Positions 1 through 8,353 of a stretch of 14,928 nucleotides of DNA are shown here, piece after piece. Both the position numbers and the translations under genes were made by a program. Position 1 is the stretch's first letter. Every line of letters starts with the position of its first letter. Source of the DNA: an uncultured Ignavibacteria bacterium (lineage in GTDB: Bacteria > Bacteroidota > Ignavibacteria > Kapaibacteriales > UBA961); contig CALMMI010000244.1 in assembly GCA_937868245.1 (NCBI GenBank), positions 1 to 14,928 on the forward strand, in the 5' to 3' direction. The notes below the pieces were generated by a model, which saw only the letters and a program-made list of their open reading frames with translations, made no database searches and was not told the DNA's origin.

Positions 1-2738
1 GTATTGACAGAGGGGGAGCAAGTGCAAAGAATATAAAACAGATGGATTATGATAGAGTTCTCCGGTGTTTTTATGTAGCTTATAACAGCAATTATTATAA
101 GTCCAACGGTGCGGATGTAACGCAGTATTCCAATGGAACAATCAGAAAGAAATCTATTTCGGGTGATAGTGTCATAGAACATGATATTATCGGCTCAAAC
201 ACCGATAATTTTACCCATAGAATAGGTATGGAAGTGATAGCATCCATTTCAAATTACAATTTTCAGGAATCGAAAAACCGAACCAATACTACTACCAATA
301 CGAACTTTATTAATTATGTCGGTTTTACAGGCACTGGACAGATTAACCTTGCACACTACGACCTTAGCCCCCAATACCACTATGATCAAATTGCCTTATC
401 ACCGAACGGATCGCTTGTAGCAGCTACAAATGAAAACACCTATACGATATGGTATATAGATTCGACGTTCCGGTATAATCAATTGGGATATTTTACAACC
501 TATACGAATTGTTTTTCTTTTAGCGGCAACAGCTACTTAATAGCGAATTCCCCGAACGATAGCACCATCAAGACAATTAATGTTGGAATGGGAAAAGTTT
601 GTGGTATGATTAAACATCCGGTTTTCGGAAGTATCAATCGCCTCGTAGCCGTGCCTCATTCCAATTATAGTATTGCAGGATGTACAGACGGTAAATTTCG
701 TCTTATCCCTGCTCTGATTGATACTATCCAGGCATCATATTCATTCACGTATAATAAAAAAAGTATTTATCAACATGATTCAATTTCATTCTGTGCAGTG
801 ATTCCTTCATTAGACAGCAACAGTATAGAATGGAATTTCGGGGATGGGAAGACTTCATCATCAGTAAACCCGCGTCATAGATTCGATACTCCGGGACTCT
901 ATGATGTTACTATGAAAGTTACGGACAATACCGGAGAGCATATCATAAGAGAACAACAATTGGTAGAGGTAAAAGTAACACCTAATCCGGTTACTCTTGA
1001 CTTTGAAACCGATGTTCGATATGGGAGTGCGCCGCTTATTGTTCATTTTACAAGTAAATGTACCGGAACAATCGTTTCGTACAAATGGGATTTTGGCGAT
1101 GGAACAACCTCCGGTGCAAAGGATACGTTGCATACATTCACAGGACAGCGTCCTTATACCATCACCCTCACCATAAATAACGGAATAAAGGATACATCCA
1201 TAACAAGACTGCATTACATTAATGCCGATGAATATCCGAGTTATCTTCTGAGTACGAAGCTCATTCAACGTACCACCGGACAGAAAAGCATAATTTATTA
1301 TAATACGGATACATTCACGAATGTTTTTGAAACTATGGTACGAAGCAATGTGGGTAAAACGTACCTGAAGCAAATACGCTACCATCATCTTGAAGGAATA
1401 AATGATATGCAACCATTTAACCTTTGCGGTTCGCAAACAACAATATCCCGTTTACAAAAGGAAGGAACAGATAAAAATATAATAAAAACGGCTACGGATA
1501 TATCAAGTGTATTTAATAAATATTGTGAAGAAGGGAACGGAGTATTAGGTGTTCTGAATAATAATTTGCTTTCCTATTTTGTGTTAGATAATACGATAAA
1601 ATATCCAATAGGAGAATACTCTACGTATGTGTTAAACGAGGATGGTATTACCAAACATTCCCTTTTTCCATTTTTTACAATGTATTACACCGTGAGTCCA
1701 TTACGAGGTAGTATAGACTGCTATTCATTCCGCAAAGACCGGGGACTTTTATCGGATTCTTCCTATCTATGTTTTTACAGGGACACGACAACCTTATTAG
1801 CAAAGGATGCAGTGAAGGGTTATGCACTTCCGGCAGTAGAGACAAACGCGAATAAGTTTCTTTCGGTAGTATCTCCGCTTCGGGGTGATTCCGTAGCTTC
1901 CAGGCAATTACAAATCAGGTGGTATGATTCAGGAGGAACTTTTATAGACTCGATGTTTCTATCGCGTCCTAATAATGATTTTATTGTTGATATTATCCGT
2001 ATTCCCAATAACAAGTACATGCTGTGCGGTAGCAGTACAACCTCAGTAAAAGACACAAACGGAAATAGTACATCTTCGGTATCCGGTCTGATACTCATCA
2101 TGGATGAGAAGGGGAGTATAGAATACACGAAATACGTTCCTCAATGGAGTACATTGAAAAGGATAACCCGGATGGATGACGAAACGTATGCCATTACAGG
2201 GACATCAAGAATCGGTTATCCCGGATTTATCGCAGTAAAATCCACAGGTGCAATTGTTGGTGATTTTCACGGGGATATACAAAGAGGCAGATCGAATGCT
2301 TTTGCAGGATATGATGTACCAGCTTGCCAAACGTGTGTTGATGTATCCTTTGGCACGACAATGAACACCGTCTTTTTTATCCGTAATGACGGGTATGATG
2401 CAGAACTCTATGCGAGCGAGAATCCGTACTTGAAAGATATACAAGTTTCGGTGGAAGAAGATAATCAATCTGAACCATTCCAGCCAAACGACATTCTATT
2501 ATCCCCGAATCCCACGGACGGTACGACAATGATGGAATATTATTCACCTGTTTCACAGCACGTTACAATTACCATAGCATCGGTTCTGGGAGAAATAGTC
2601 TATAAACAAGATGCAATGGTGGAAAGCGGCAAGAATCACATACCGATTGATATACGTGATTTAAGCTCAGGAGTGGCATTTGTGAGTGTTTCGGATGCTA
2701 CTTCAGTCAGGCACGGACAAATCCATATTATCAAATAA
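1..2738 (+). CDS. WD40-like/PKD-domain surface protein with T9SS type A sorting domain (5' partial)
   Basis: The reading frame is open from the left edge (first full codon at base 3), so the ATG at 42 is internal. The downstream paralogue aligns straight through it (QMDYDR here, QLDYDS at its residue 142), so about 130 N-terminal residues, including the signal peptide, lie outside the window. Numbered from the Met at 42: residues 1-225 carry WD40-like blade sequences (for example LSPNGSLVAATN); 232-310 and 317-396 are two PKD domains with the signatures WNFGDGKT and WDFGDGTT; a long region without a recognised domain follows, with a CQTC motif near 765; the last 80 residues are a T9SS type A sorting domain (LLSPNPTDG, VLGEIV, LSSGVAFVSV). 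PKD domains are Ig-like folds common in cell-surface proteins. I infer export across the outer membrane and surface attachment or release. No enzymatic domain is visible. Confidence 0.85.
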   Translation, partial: IDRGGASAKNIKQMDYDRVLRCFYVAYNSNYYKSNGADVTQYSNGTIRKKSISGDSVIEHDIIGSNTDNFTHRIGMEVIASISNYNFQESKNRTNTTTNTNFINYVGFTGTGQINLAHYDLSPQYHYDQIALSPNGSLVAATNENTYTIWYIDSTFRYNQLGYFTTYTNCFSFSGNSYLIANSPNDSTIKTINVGMGKVCGMIKHPVFGSINRLVAVPHSNYSIAGCTDGKFRLIPALIDTIQASYSFTYNKKSIYQHDSISFCAVIPSLDSNSIEWNFGDGKTSSSVNPRHRFDTPGLYDVTMKVTDNTGEHIIREQQLVEVKVTPNPVTLDFETDVRYGSAPLIVHFTSKCTGTIVSYKWDFGDGTTSGAKDTLHTFTGQRPYTITLTINNGIKDTSITRLHYINADEYPSYLLSTKLIQRTTGQKSIIYYNTDTFTNVFETMVRSNVGKTYLKQIRYHHLEGINDMQPFNLCGSQTTISRLQKEGTDKNIIKTATDISSVFNKYCEEGNGVLGVLNNNLLSYFVLDNTIKYPIGEYSTYVLNEDGITKHSLFPFFTMYYTVSPLRGSIDCYSFRKDRGLLSDSSYLCFYRDTTTLLAKDAVKGYALPAVETNANKFLSVVSPLRGDSVASRQLQIRWYDSGGTFIDSMFLSRPNNDFIVDIIRIPNNKYMLCGSSTTSVKDTNGNSTSSVSGLILIMDEKGSIEYTKYVPQWSTLKRITRMDDETYAITGTSRIGYPGFIAVKSTGAIVGDFHGDIQRGRSNAFAGYDVPACQTCVDVSFGTTMNTVFFIRNDGYDAELYASENPYLKDIQVSVEEDNQSEPFQPNDILLSPNPTDGTTMMEYYSPVSQHVTITIASVLGEIVYKQDAMVESGKNHIPIDIRDLSSGVAFVSVSDATSVRHGQIHIIK

Positions 2739-2743
2739 ACGGT

Positions 2744-2750
2744 AAAAGGA
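2744..2750 (+). promoter_or_regulatory. Shine-Dalgarno-like site supporting a TTG start
   Basis: AAAAGGA lies 8 bases before a TTG codon at 2759, in the 20-base gap after the first surface-protein gene. The TTG opens a good signal peptide (MKYILITALALISFG), and no ATG between the preceding stop and the signal peptide offers a better start. The site therefore supports TTG as the initiation codon. Confidence 0.5.
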
Positions 2751-2758
2751 ACATATCA

Positions 2759-5700
2759 TTGAAATACATTCTTATAACGGCACTTGCATTGATCTCTTTT
2801 GGAACATTGCAATCCCAAAGCGGTTGGAAGGATATGGGCGGATACAAGGAAAGTATAGATTCTGCCAGTACACCGTTCCAAATGATTTGTTCCCCTGACG
2901 GAAAATATCTTTACACCTATACAGCAACAAAGGAAGGTAAAATATGGAACTATACGTTGCGGAAATGGAATCTTGACAGTGGCACGATAGTATTTTCACA
3001 CCTTTTAGATGCACAGGATTTTGCCCAGATAGATTGTATTTGTTTTTACTCGGACGGCAGAACCTATTCCCTTCATTGTGTTAAAAAATCAAGTCTTGAT
3101 GTTTATACATTACTCGTCCGCAACAATGATACAGATGAGGAAATAGTATCCATTTCGGATACGGAAATTAGTGCAGTTACTCAATTGGATTATGACAGTA
3201 TCCTGCACAGTTTTTATATAGGATATAACAGTTTTTACGTTGATGGCAGCTCCAAACGAACCAAATATTCAATAGGCGCATTCAAAAAGAAAACGGTATC
3301 AGGAGATAGTCTGATTGAACGGGTGCTATTTACACCGAACACCGAACGGTTTGTCCACAAATTCGGTACAGATGTTTTAGGGGTCATTTCCAATTATTCT
3401 TATGAAGAAGTCTATGTAAGCAGGAATACGAATTACATCAATTATGCAGGTATTCTGCCGGATACGTGTTTGAAGCTCGCTACATACACCCTTAAAGACT
3501 TTCCGGTGAATAGTATTGCTCTTTCCCCGAACGGAAAGCATATTGCAGCGACCAATGGAAATACATTTACGACATGGTATGTTGATTCATCCAGGGCAAG
3601 TCAATTATGTATCTATCCTTATACAGTGAACAGCTTGGTCTATACTGCCGATAATAACTATATCCTTGCAAATTCACCGAATGACAATACAATCTATACA
3701 ATCCGACCGGGTACGAGAGAAGTTTGCGGCACATTGAAACTACCGATTGCAAATCTTATCACACAGTTCTTAGTCATTCCTCACTCAAATTATGTTGTAG
3801 CGGCATGTAAAGACCGCAGGATAAGGATTATCAATGCTTTTATAGATACTGTAGCAGCTGTCTATTCGTTTTCTGTAGATAAGGTAAAAATATATCAAGG
3901 TGATACGGTTTCATTATGTCCTGTTATCCCTTCATTGGACAGCAGCATAATAGAGTGGAATTTTGGAGATACAAAAACATCGACCTTAATCAATCCCCGT
4001 CATAAATTTACTGCACCCGGACTATATGACATCAGTATGTCCGTAAAGGACAATACCGGGGAGCATACTATTACTCAAAAGAAAATTATAGAGGTTCTTC
4101 CCCTTGATTTGATAATAGACTTTGACGCAGATGCAACGTATGGAGCAGCACCCCATACAGTTCATTTCCAAAATAAGTCTTCAGGATCTATTGTATCCTA
4201 TACATGGGATTTCGGGGATAAAACGACATCAATAGAAAAAGACCCTGTTCATACGTTTACTTCCCAACGCTCCTATAGTATATCATTGACCATCAATGAT
4301 GGGATTAAAGACACGACACATACAAAATACCATTATATCAATGCAGATATTTATCCATCCTATGCGTTAAAAACGAAGTTAGTGAAGCGTATTGCCGGAA
4401 GCAGTGATATGTTTGGAAACCAAACGATAACGAATAGCAATATTTTTGAAACGATGCTTCGGGATGATTCCGGTTATGTTTATCTTAAACATACGTTGTA
4501 CCATGAAGAATCGGGAACCCGTCAATTTAACACTCCCTATACGTATTGCGGGGTAAGTACCAATATAGTGTGGCTTGAGAAAGAAAACGGCTATTTCAAT
4601 AGTTTTTTTTCAACCTCATACGACACCCGCGATATAAATCAATATCCATGTAATTATCAAAACGGAACATTGGGATTACTGCAAAACAATACACTTTCAT
4701 ATTTTGTTTTCCTGTTTCCTTATTCACCTCCTACCGGACATATACTGAGTATCAATGCAGGTAGTAGATATGTGGATTTCCCGTTTTTAACTGGATATTA
4801 CACAGTACGTCCTCTTAAAAACTCGATTGATTGCTATTCCTTTCGGAAGGAAGAGAATATACCGAGTAATAATATTTCATACTTAAGTTTCTATACCAAT
4901 ACGAATACATTACTTTCAGTGGATACTATTCCGGGTTATGCACTTCCTGCAATAGAAACGGGTACCTCTCGAATGCTCTCGGTAGTGAGTCCGGCAGATG
5001 GATCAAAGTGGTTACAGTTTCGATGGTATGATCCAAATGGTTCTTTTATAGATTCAACAGTTATAGTACATCCGAATTATGAATTCATCTATGATATAAT
5101 ACGACTTCCCAATAATAAATATATGCTTTGCGGTTATAGTGGAGATACCAAAAACGGCTTGTTGTTGATTATAGATGAACATGGTTCGGTGGAGCTCCGA
5201 AAAGAAGTTCCCCAATGGAATACATTGAAGAAGATTACGAAAATGGATGATTCGACGTATGCAGTAACGGGTTCTCCAGATATTTCCTCTCCGGGTTTCA
5301 TAGCAGTAAAATCGAATGGAACGATAGTAGGTGATTTTCGCGGAGATATAACGCTTGGTACAATAAACGGAAGTACGAACATAACTCAATGTCAAACCTG
5401 TATTGATGTATCCTTTGGCAAGAATATGAACACGGTATTTTTCACCCGAAATGACGGCTACAATGCAGAACTTTATGTAAGTGAGAATCCCTATCTAAAA
5501 GATATTCATGTTTCGGTAGTGGAAGAAAAGAATCCTGAAATACCGGTTGAAAATAGTATCGTATTTTCCCCGAATCCCACGGAAGGAATGACAACGATAG
5601 AATATACCTCAACAGTTTTTCAGAAGATTACGATTACCATAGTTTCAGTATTGGGAGAAGTAGTATTGAGGCAAGAAGTGCCAGTACAAGCAGGAAAGAA

Positions 5701-5803
5701 TATAATACCGCTTGATGTACATGGTTATAGTTCAGGGGTGGCTTTTGTGAGTGTTTCAGATAATGTTTCAATCCATCATGGACAAGTACATATTATTAAG
5801 TGA
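2759..5803 (+). CDS. WD40-like/PKD-domain surface protein with T9SS type A sorting domain (complete paralogue)
   Basis: This is a complete 1014-residue protein starting at TTG. Residues 1-20 are a signal peptide, with cleavage likely near LQSQS. Residues about 40-360 hold WD40-like repeats (CSPDGKYLYTY, LSPNGKHIAATNGN, HSNYVVAACKDRRIRI), probably a beta-propeller. PKD domains lie at about 365-446 (WNFGDTKT) and 451-530 (WDFGDKTT). Residues 530-930 have no domain I recognise but include a CQTC motif shared with the upstream paralogue. Residues 934-1014 are a T9SS type A sorting domain (FSPNPTEG, VLGEVV, SSGVAFVSVS, ending HIIK). The gene starts 20 bases after the upstream paralogue and is probably co-transcribed with it. 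The two proteins align along their whole length, so they arose by tandem duplication and have since diverged. Surface location is inferred from the signal peptide and sorting domain; ligand and function are unknown. Confidence 0.88.
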   Translation: MKYILITALALISFGTLQSQSGWKDMGGYKESIDSASTPFQMICSPDGKYLYTYTATKEGKIWNYTLRKWNLDSGTIVFSHLLDAQDFAQIDCICFYSDGRTYSLHCVKKSSLDVYTLLVRNNDTDEEIVSISDTEISAVTQLDYDSILHSFYIGYNSFYVDGSSKRTKYSIGAFKKKTVSGDSLIERVLFTPNTERFVHKFGTDVLGVISNYSYEEVYVSRNTNYINYAGILPDTCLKLATYTLKDFPVNSIALSPNGKHIAATNGNTFTTWYVDSSRASQLCIYPYTVNSLVYTADNNYILANSPNDNTIYTIRPGTREVCGTLKLPIANLITQFLVIPHSNYVVAACKDRRIRIINAFIDTVAAVYSFSVDKVKIYQGDTVSLCPVIPSLDSSIIEWNFGDTKTSTLINPRHKFTAPGLYDISMSVKDNTGEHTITQKKIIEVLPLDLIIDFDADATYGAAPHTVHFQNKSSGSIVSYTWDFGDKTTSIEKDPVHTFTSQRSYSISLTINDGIKDTTHTKYHYINADIYPSYALKTKLVKRIAGSSDMFGNQTITNSNIFETMLRDDSGYVYLKHTLYHEESGTRQFNTPYTYCGVSTNIVWLEKENGYFNSFFSTSYDTRDINQYPCNYQNGTLGLLQNNTLSYFVFLFPYSPPTGHILSINAGSRYVDFPFLTGYYTVRPLKNSIDCYSFRKEENIPSNNISYLSFYTNTNTLLSVDTIPGYALPAIETGTSRMLSVVSPADGSKWLQFRWYDPNGSFIDSTVIVHPNYEFIYDIIRLPNNKYMLCGYSGDTKNGLLLIIDEHGSVELRKEVPQWNTLKKITKMDDSTYAVTGSPDISSPGFIAVKSNGTIVGDFRGDITLGTINGSTNITQCQTCIDVSFGKNMNTVFFTRNDGYNAELYVSENPYLKDIHVSVVEEKNPEIPVENSIVFSPNPTEGMTTIEYTSTVFQKITITIVSVLGEVVLRQEVPVQAGKNIIPLDVHGYSSGVAFVSVSDNVSIHHGQVHIIK

Positions 5804-5897
5804 GAAGCAAAGAACACACAAATAATTTATCATTAACGCAAAAAGTGAGCTTTCAAAATTTAAGAAGCAAGCTGAGCATATATACAGCAATAATCTA
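5804..5897 (+). other. Intergenic gap with no visible terminator or promoter
   Basis: This 94-base AT-rich gap separates the surface-protein pair from the TIR gene on the same strand. I see no GC-rich hairpin followed by T residues and no TTTG-N19-TAnnTTTG promoter. The only symmetry is a loose AGCTT/AAGCT pair around 5849-5875. Read-through from the surface-protein operon into the TIR gene is therefore possible. Confidence 0.4.
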
Positions 5898-6671
5898 ATG
5901 AATTATCAAGTTTATGATTTAGGTCAATTAAAAAATGGACAACGAGTACAAGTTACTCTCTCAGGAAGTGCTGCAAATGTTCGTTTAATGGATAGCTCGA
6001 ATTATCAAAGTTATAAATCCGGCAGAAGCCACCGATATGCCGGAGGATTAATAACAAGGTCGCCTGTAGTCTTAGGTGTTCCAAGTTCTGGACATTGGTA
6101 TGTAACTGTAGATATGCAAGGTTTGAGAGGAACTGTTAAATCCTCAGTTCGCGTTTTGCCGTCTGCACTTCCGCAATATACCGAACCATCTTTATCAACA
6201 GTTCCTTCGTTGGTACAAAGAGAAGAAAGCAATCTCAATATAGATCACTTCAGCAAAAGCTATGATGTATTTATTTCACATGCCTCAGAAGATAAAGACG
6301 AAGTAGTTCGTCCATTGGCTTATGCTCTACAAGCAGAAGGATTAAGCGTGTGGTATGACGAGTTTGAGATGAAGATTGGTGATAGTTTAAGGAGAAAAAT
6401 AGATAAAGGTCTTGCCAATAGTCGGTTTGGAATAGTCGTCTTGTCAAAAGATTTTATAAAAAAAGGATGGACTAATTATGAATTAGATGGAATCATTACA
6501 AAGGTTGTAACGGGAGAACAGATTGTATTGCCCATTTGGCATAACATCACAAAGAAGGAGGTAATAGATTTTTCACCTTCATTGGCAGATAAATTGGCAA
6601 GGAATACTTCAGCATATACTGTGGAAGAAATTGCATCGGAAATTGCAGACGTTATTAATACCTCTCAATAG
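5898..6671 (+). CDS. DUF1883-TIR domain protein, probable NAD-consuming defence effector
   Basis: The protein has 257 residues. Residues 1-88 match the DUF1883 pattern (YDLGQLKNGQRVQVTLSG, ANVRLMD, GHWYVTVD, GTVKSSVRVL), an all-beta domain of unknown function. A 30-residue linker follows, then a bacterial TIR domain at 121-255. TIR motifs seen are YDVFISHASEDKD (122-134), VWYDEFEMKIGDSL (151-164), IVVLSKDF (179-186) and GWTNYEL (190-196). Glu157, in the FEMKIG segment, sits where catalytic TIRs carry the NAD-cleaving glutamate, so enzymatic activity is plausible. There is no signal peptide, so the protein is cytoplasmic. It converges with gajB, their stops separated by two bases, which places it in a defence context. 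No ThsA-like partner is present, so this is not a standard Thoeris pair. The domain calls are firm; NADase activity and phage-triggered action are inference. Confidence 0.88.
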   Translation: MNYQVYDLGQLKNGQRVQVTLSGSAANVRLMDSSNYQSYKSGRSHRYAGGLITRSPVVLGVPSSGHWYVTVDMQGLRGTVKSSVRVLPSALPQYTEPSLSTVPSLVQREESNLNIDHFSKSYDVFISHASEDKDEVVRPLAYALQAEGLSVWYDEFEMKIGDSLRRKIDKGLANSRFGIVVLSKDFIKKGWTNYELDGIITKVVTGEQIVLPIWHNITKKEVIDFSPSLADKLARNTSAYTVEEIASEIADVINTSQ

Positions 6672-6677
6672 ATCTAT
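6668..6677. other. 10-bp palindrome carrying both convergent stop codons
   Basis: ATAGATCTAT is a perfect 10-base palindrome. It holds the TAG stop of the TIR gene on the plus strand (6669-6671) and the TAG stop of gajB on the minus strand (6674-6676). No room remains for a separate intrinsic terminator for either gene, so their transcripts should overlap at the 3' ends. Confidence 0.8.
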
Positions 6678-8353
6678 AAAGAAATAACAGGATCATTGGA
6701 TTTTATTATTGAAAGAAAGATAGACGGCGTATGATTATGTAATACAACTAAAGTTGATTTAGCTCGGCTTATTCCGACATAAAGTAACTTCTTTCCATCT
6801 TCCATAATTTCTTCACTAAGTGGGTAATCTATGCCTTGATAAGGAATTATACCTTCATTTATACCGTTGAGAATTACAACTTCATATTCTAACCCTTTAA
6901 CTTGATGAATTATGTTTATAGTTATTCCAGAAACACCTGATAAAGTTTCGGTGTATTTTCCAAATGTCCAGAAATTAGAATCGTCTTTTTCCAGTAAGGT
7001 TAATATTTCATTAAAGTTTGAATCAGATGTTTTAAAAATTGAATCAAAAACAGTTTGTAACTCAGAAATTCCTTGAAGCAATGGTATTGACCTATCAATT
7101 TTGCTAATTCTTGAGATAAAAATGTTCATTAAAGAATTGAAATCAGAATCGTTTACTACCAAATTATTTTCCAAAACATGAAGTTCTATATTTCTTCTGA
7201 TAACCCTTAAATTTTTAACGGATGTAGAATATAGAAATTTGCTTATACATCTAATTAGGTTAAATGTTGAACTGTGGAGGTGCTTATGGGGTAACGCACC
7301 GAAACCAACTATAGGATATTTGTTCCGCAAAATTTTACTAACATTTAACGCTTCGTACCATCGTACTGAAAGAACAGCAATTTCAGATGGGTTGATATTT
7401 TTTTCTCTTGTAAAATAATCTATAAGTCTTATAATTATATTATGACTACTTTGAGTATTCCTAAATATTATCTTTCTATCCATTGCTTTATATTGTGATT
7501 CATTAATAAGTACAGGGTGATTTTCAAAAAGCGCGGAATAAGCATTTATAATGTTTGTTGTTGAGCGGTAGGTCACTTCTAAAATTTCAATAGTTGTATC
7601 AAAATCAGCTGAAGCTTTTGTAAAGGCGTTATCAATTGCTCCAGCAAACCTCAATATTTTCTGCTTTTCATCACCAACCATAAAGAAAGTACATATATGC
7701 TTCCTATTTATTGCTTTCAATATTTCATATTGAAAAATATTGGTATCCTGAAATTCATCAACAGAGATTTCATAGAATTTGTTTGCTAAAGAGTTGACAA
7801 TAAATTCATTTTCAGAAATAAGTTTGTAAGAACGATAAAGAATCTCATTGAAATCTATTGCTTGCTTAGTTATTAGAAAGTTATAATAAAGGTTCGCTAC
7901 ATATTCTATAGGTTGATCGTTTGACCACTCTATATTTATATCAAGCTCACCGTCTAATAACTTCTTTATTTTATTTAATTCATCTAAGGGATTTTTACCT
8001 AAATCGATATGAGTATTTGTTTCTACAAACTCAATCTTCTCTGCGTAGGTCACAATTCTTGGTCTATGCCAAGCATACAACCAGTTGAATGGTCGAAGGA
8101 TATACTCCAAACAAAAACGATGAATTGTTCCAACGAAAATATTATTTTCGTTGTTAATGAGACGTGAAGCAATTTCATCTGCCCCCGCATTGGTGTAAGT
8201 AATAAGAGCTAATGATTTATGTAGGGGTAAAGAGGTTAATTTATGCAGCGCCCTTGCAACTAAGGTTTTAGTTTTGCCTGTTCCGGGTGAAGCACTAACA
8301 ATTGTATTACCGGGCAAATCAAATACAACTCTTCTCTGTTTATCATTCAACAT
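6674..8353 (-). CDS. gajB: Gabija system protein GajB, UvrD/PcrA-like superfamily 1 helicase
   Basis: This 559-residue protein shows the SF1A helicase motifs in order: Q-motif LNDKQRRVV (2-10); Walker A ASPGTGKT (21-28); motif Ia ALITYTNAGADEIASRL (49-65); Walker B VDEFQD (198-203); motif III VGDEKQKILRFAGA (226-239); motif IV VTYRST with Arg263; motif V INIIHQVKGLEYEVV (479-493); motif VI LLYVGISRAKS (523-533). It is shorter than UvrD itself (about 720 residues), with a reduced insertion domain, as expected for GajB, but somewhat longer than the Bacillus cereus GajB of about 494 residues. Its ATG overlaps the end of gajA by 11 bases, implying translational coupling in one operon. In Gabija, GajB associates with the GajA tetramer, senses DNA ends or single strands and hydrolyses nucleotides. 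The adjacent gajA makes the system call strong; without it, a generic UvrD-like helicase would be the fallback. Confidence 0.93.
   Translation of the reverse strand: MLNDKQRRVVFDLPGNTIVSASPGTGKTKTLVARALHKLTSLPLHKSLALITYTNAGADEIASRLINNENNIFVGTIHRFCLEYILRPFNWLYAWHRPRIVTYAEKIEFVETNTHIDLGKNPLDELNKIKKLLDGELDINIEWSNDQPIEYVANLYYNFLITKQAIDFNEILYRSYKLISENEFIVNSLANKFYEISVDEFQDTNIFQYEILKAINRKHICTFFMVGDEKQKILRFAGAIDNAFTKASADFDTTIEILEVTYRSTTNIINAYSALFENHPVLINESQYKAMDRKIIFRNTQSSHNIIIRLIDYFTREKNINPSEIAVLSVRWYEALNVSKILRNKYPIVGFGALPHKHLHSSTFNLIRCISKFLYSTSVKNLRVIRRNIELHVLENNLVVNDSDFNSLMNIFISRISKIDRSIPLLQGISELQTVFDSIFKTSDSNFNEILTLLEKDDSNFWTFGKYTETLSGVSGITINIIHQVKGLEYEVVILNGINEGIIPYQGIDYPLSEEIMEDGKKLLYVGISRAKSTLVVLHNHTPSIFLSIIKSNDPVISL

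Noticed and set aside
42..44. ATG at 42 as the true start of the first gene
   Set aside because: The frame stays open to base 3, and the paralogue is homologous through this point and has about 140 further N-terminal residues with a signal peptide.
861..1436. 191-residue minus-strand open frame
   Set aside because: It lies wholly opposite the PKD region of the first surface protein and its translation resembles no protein family.
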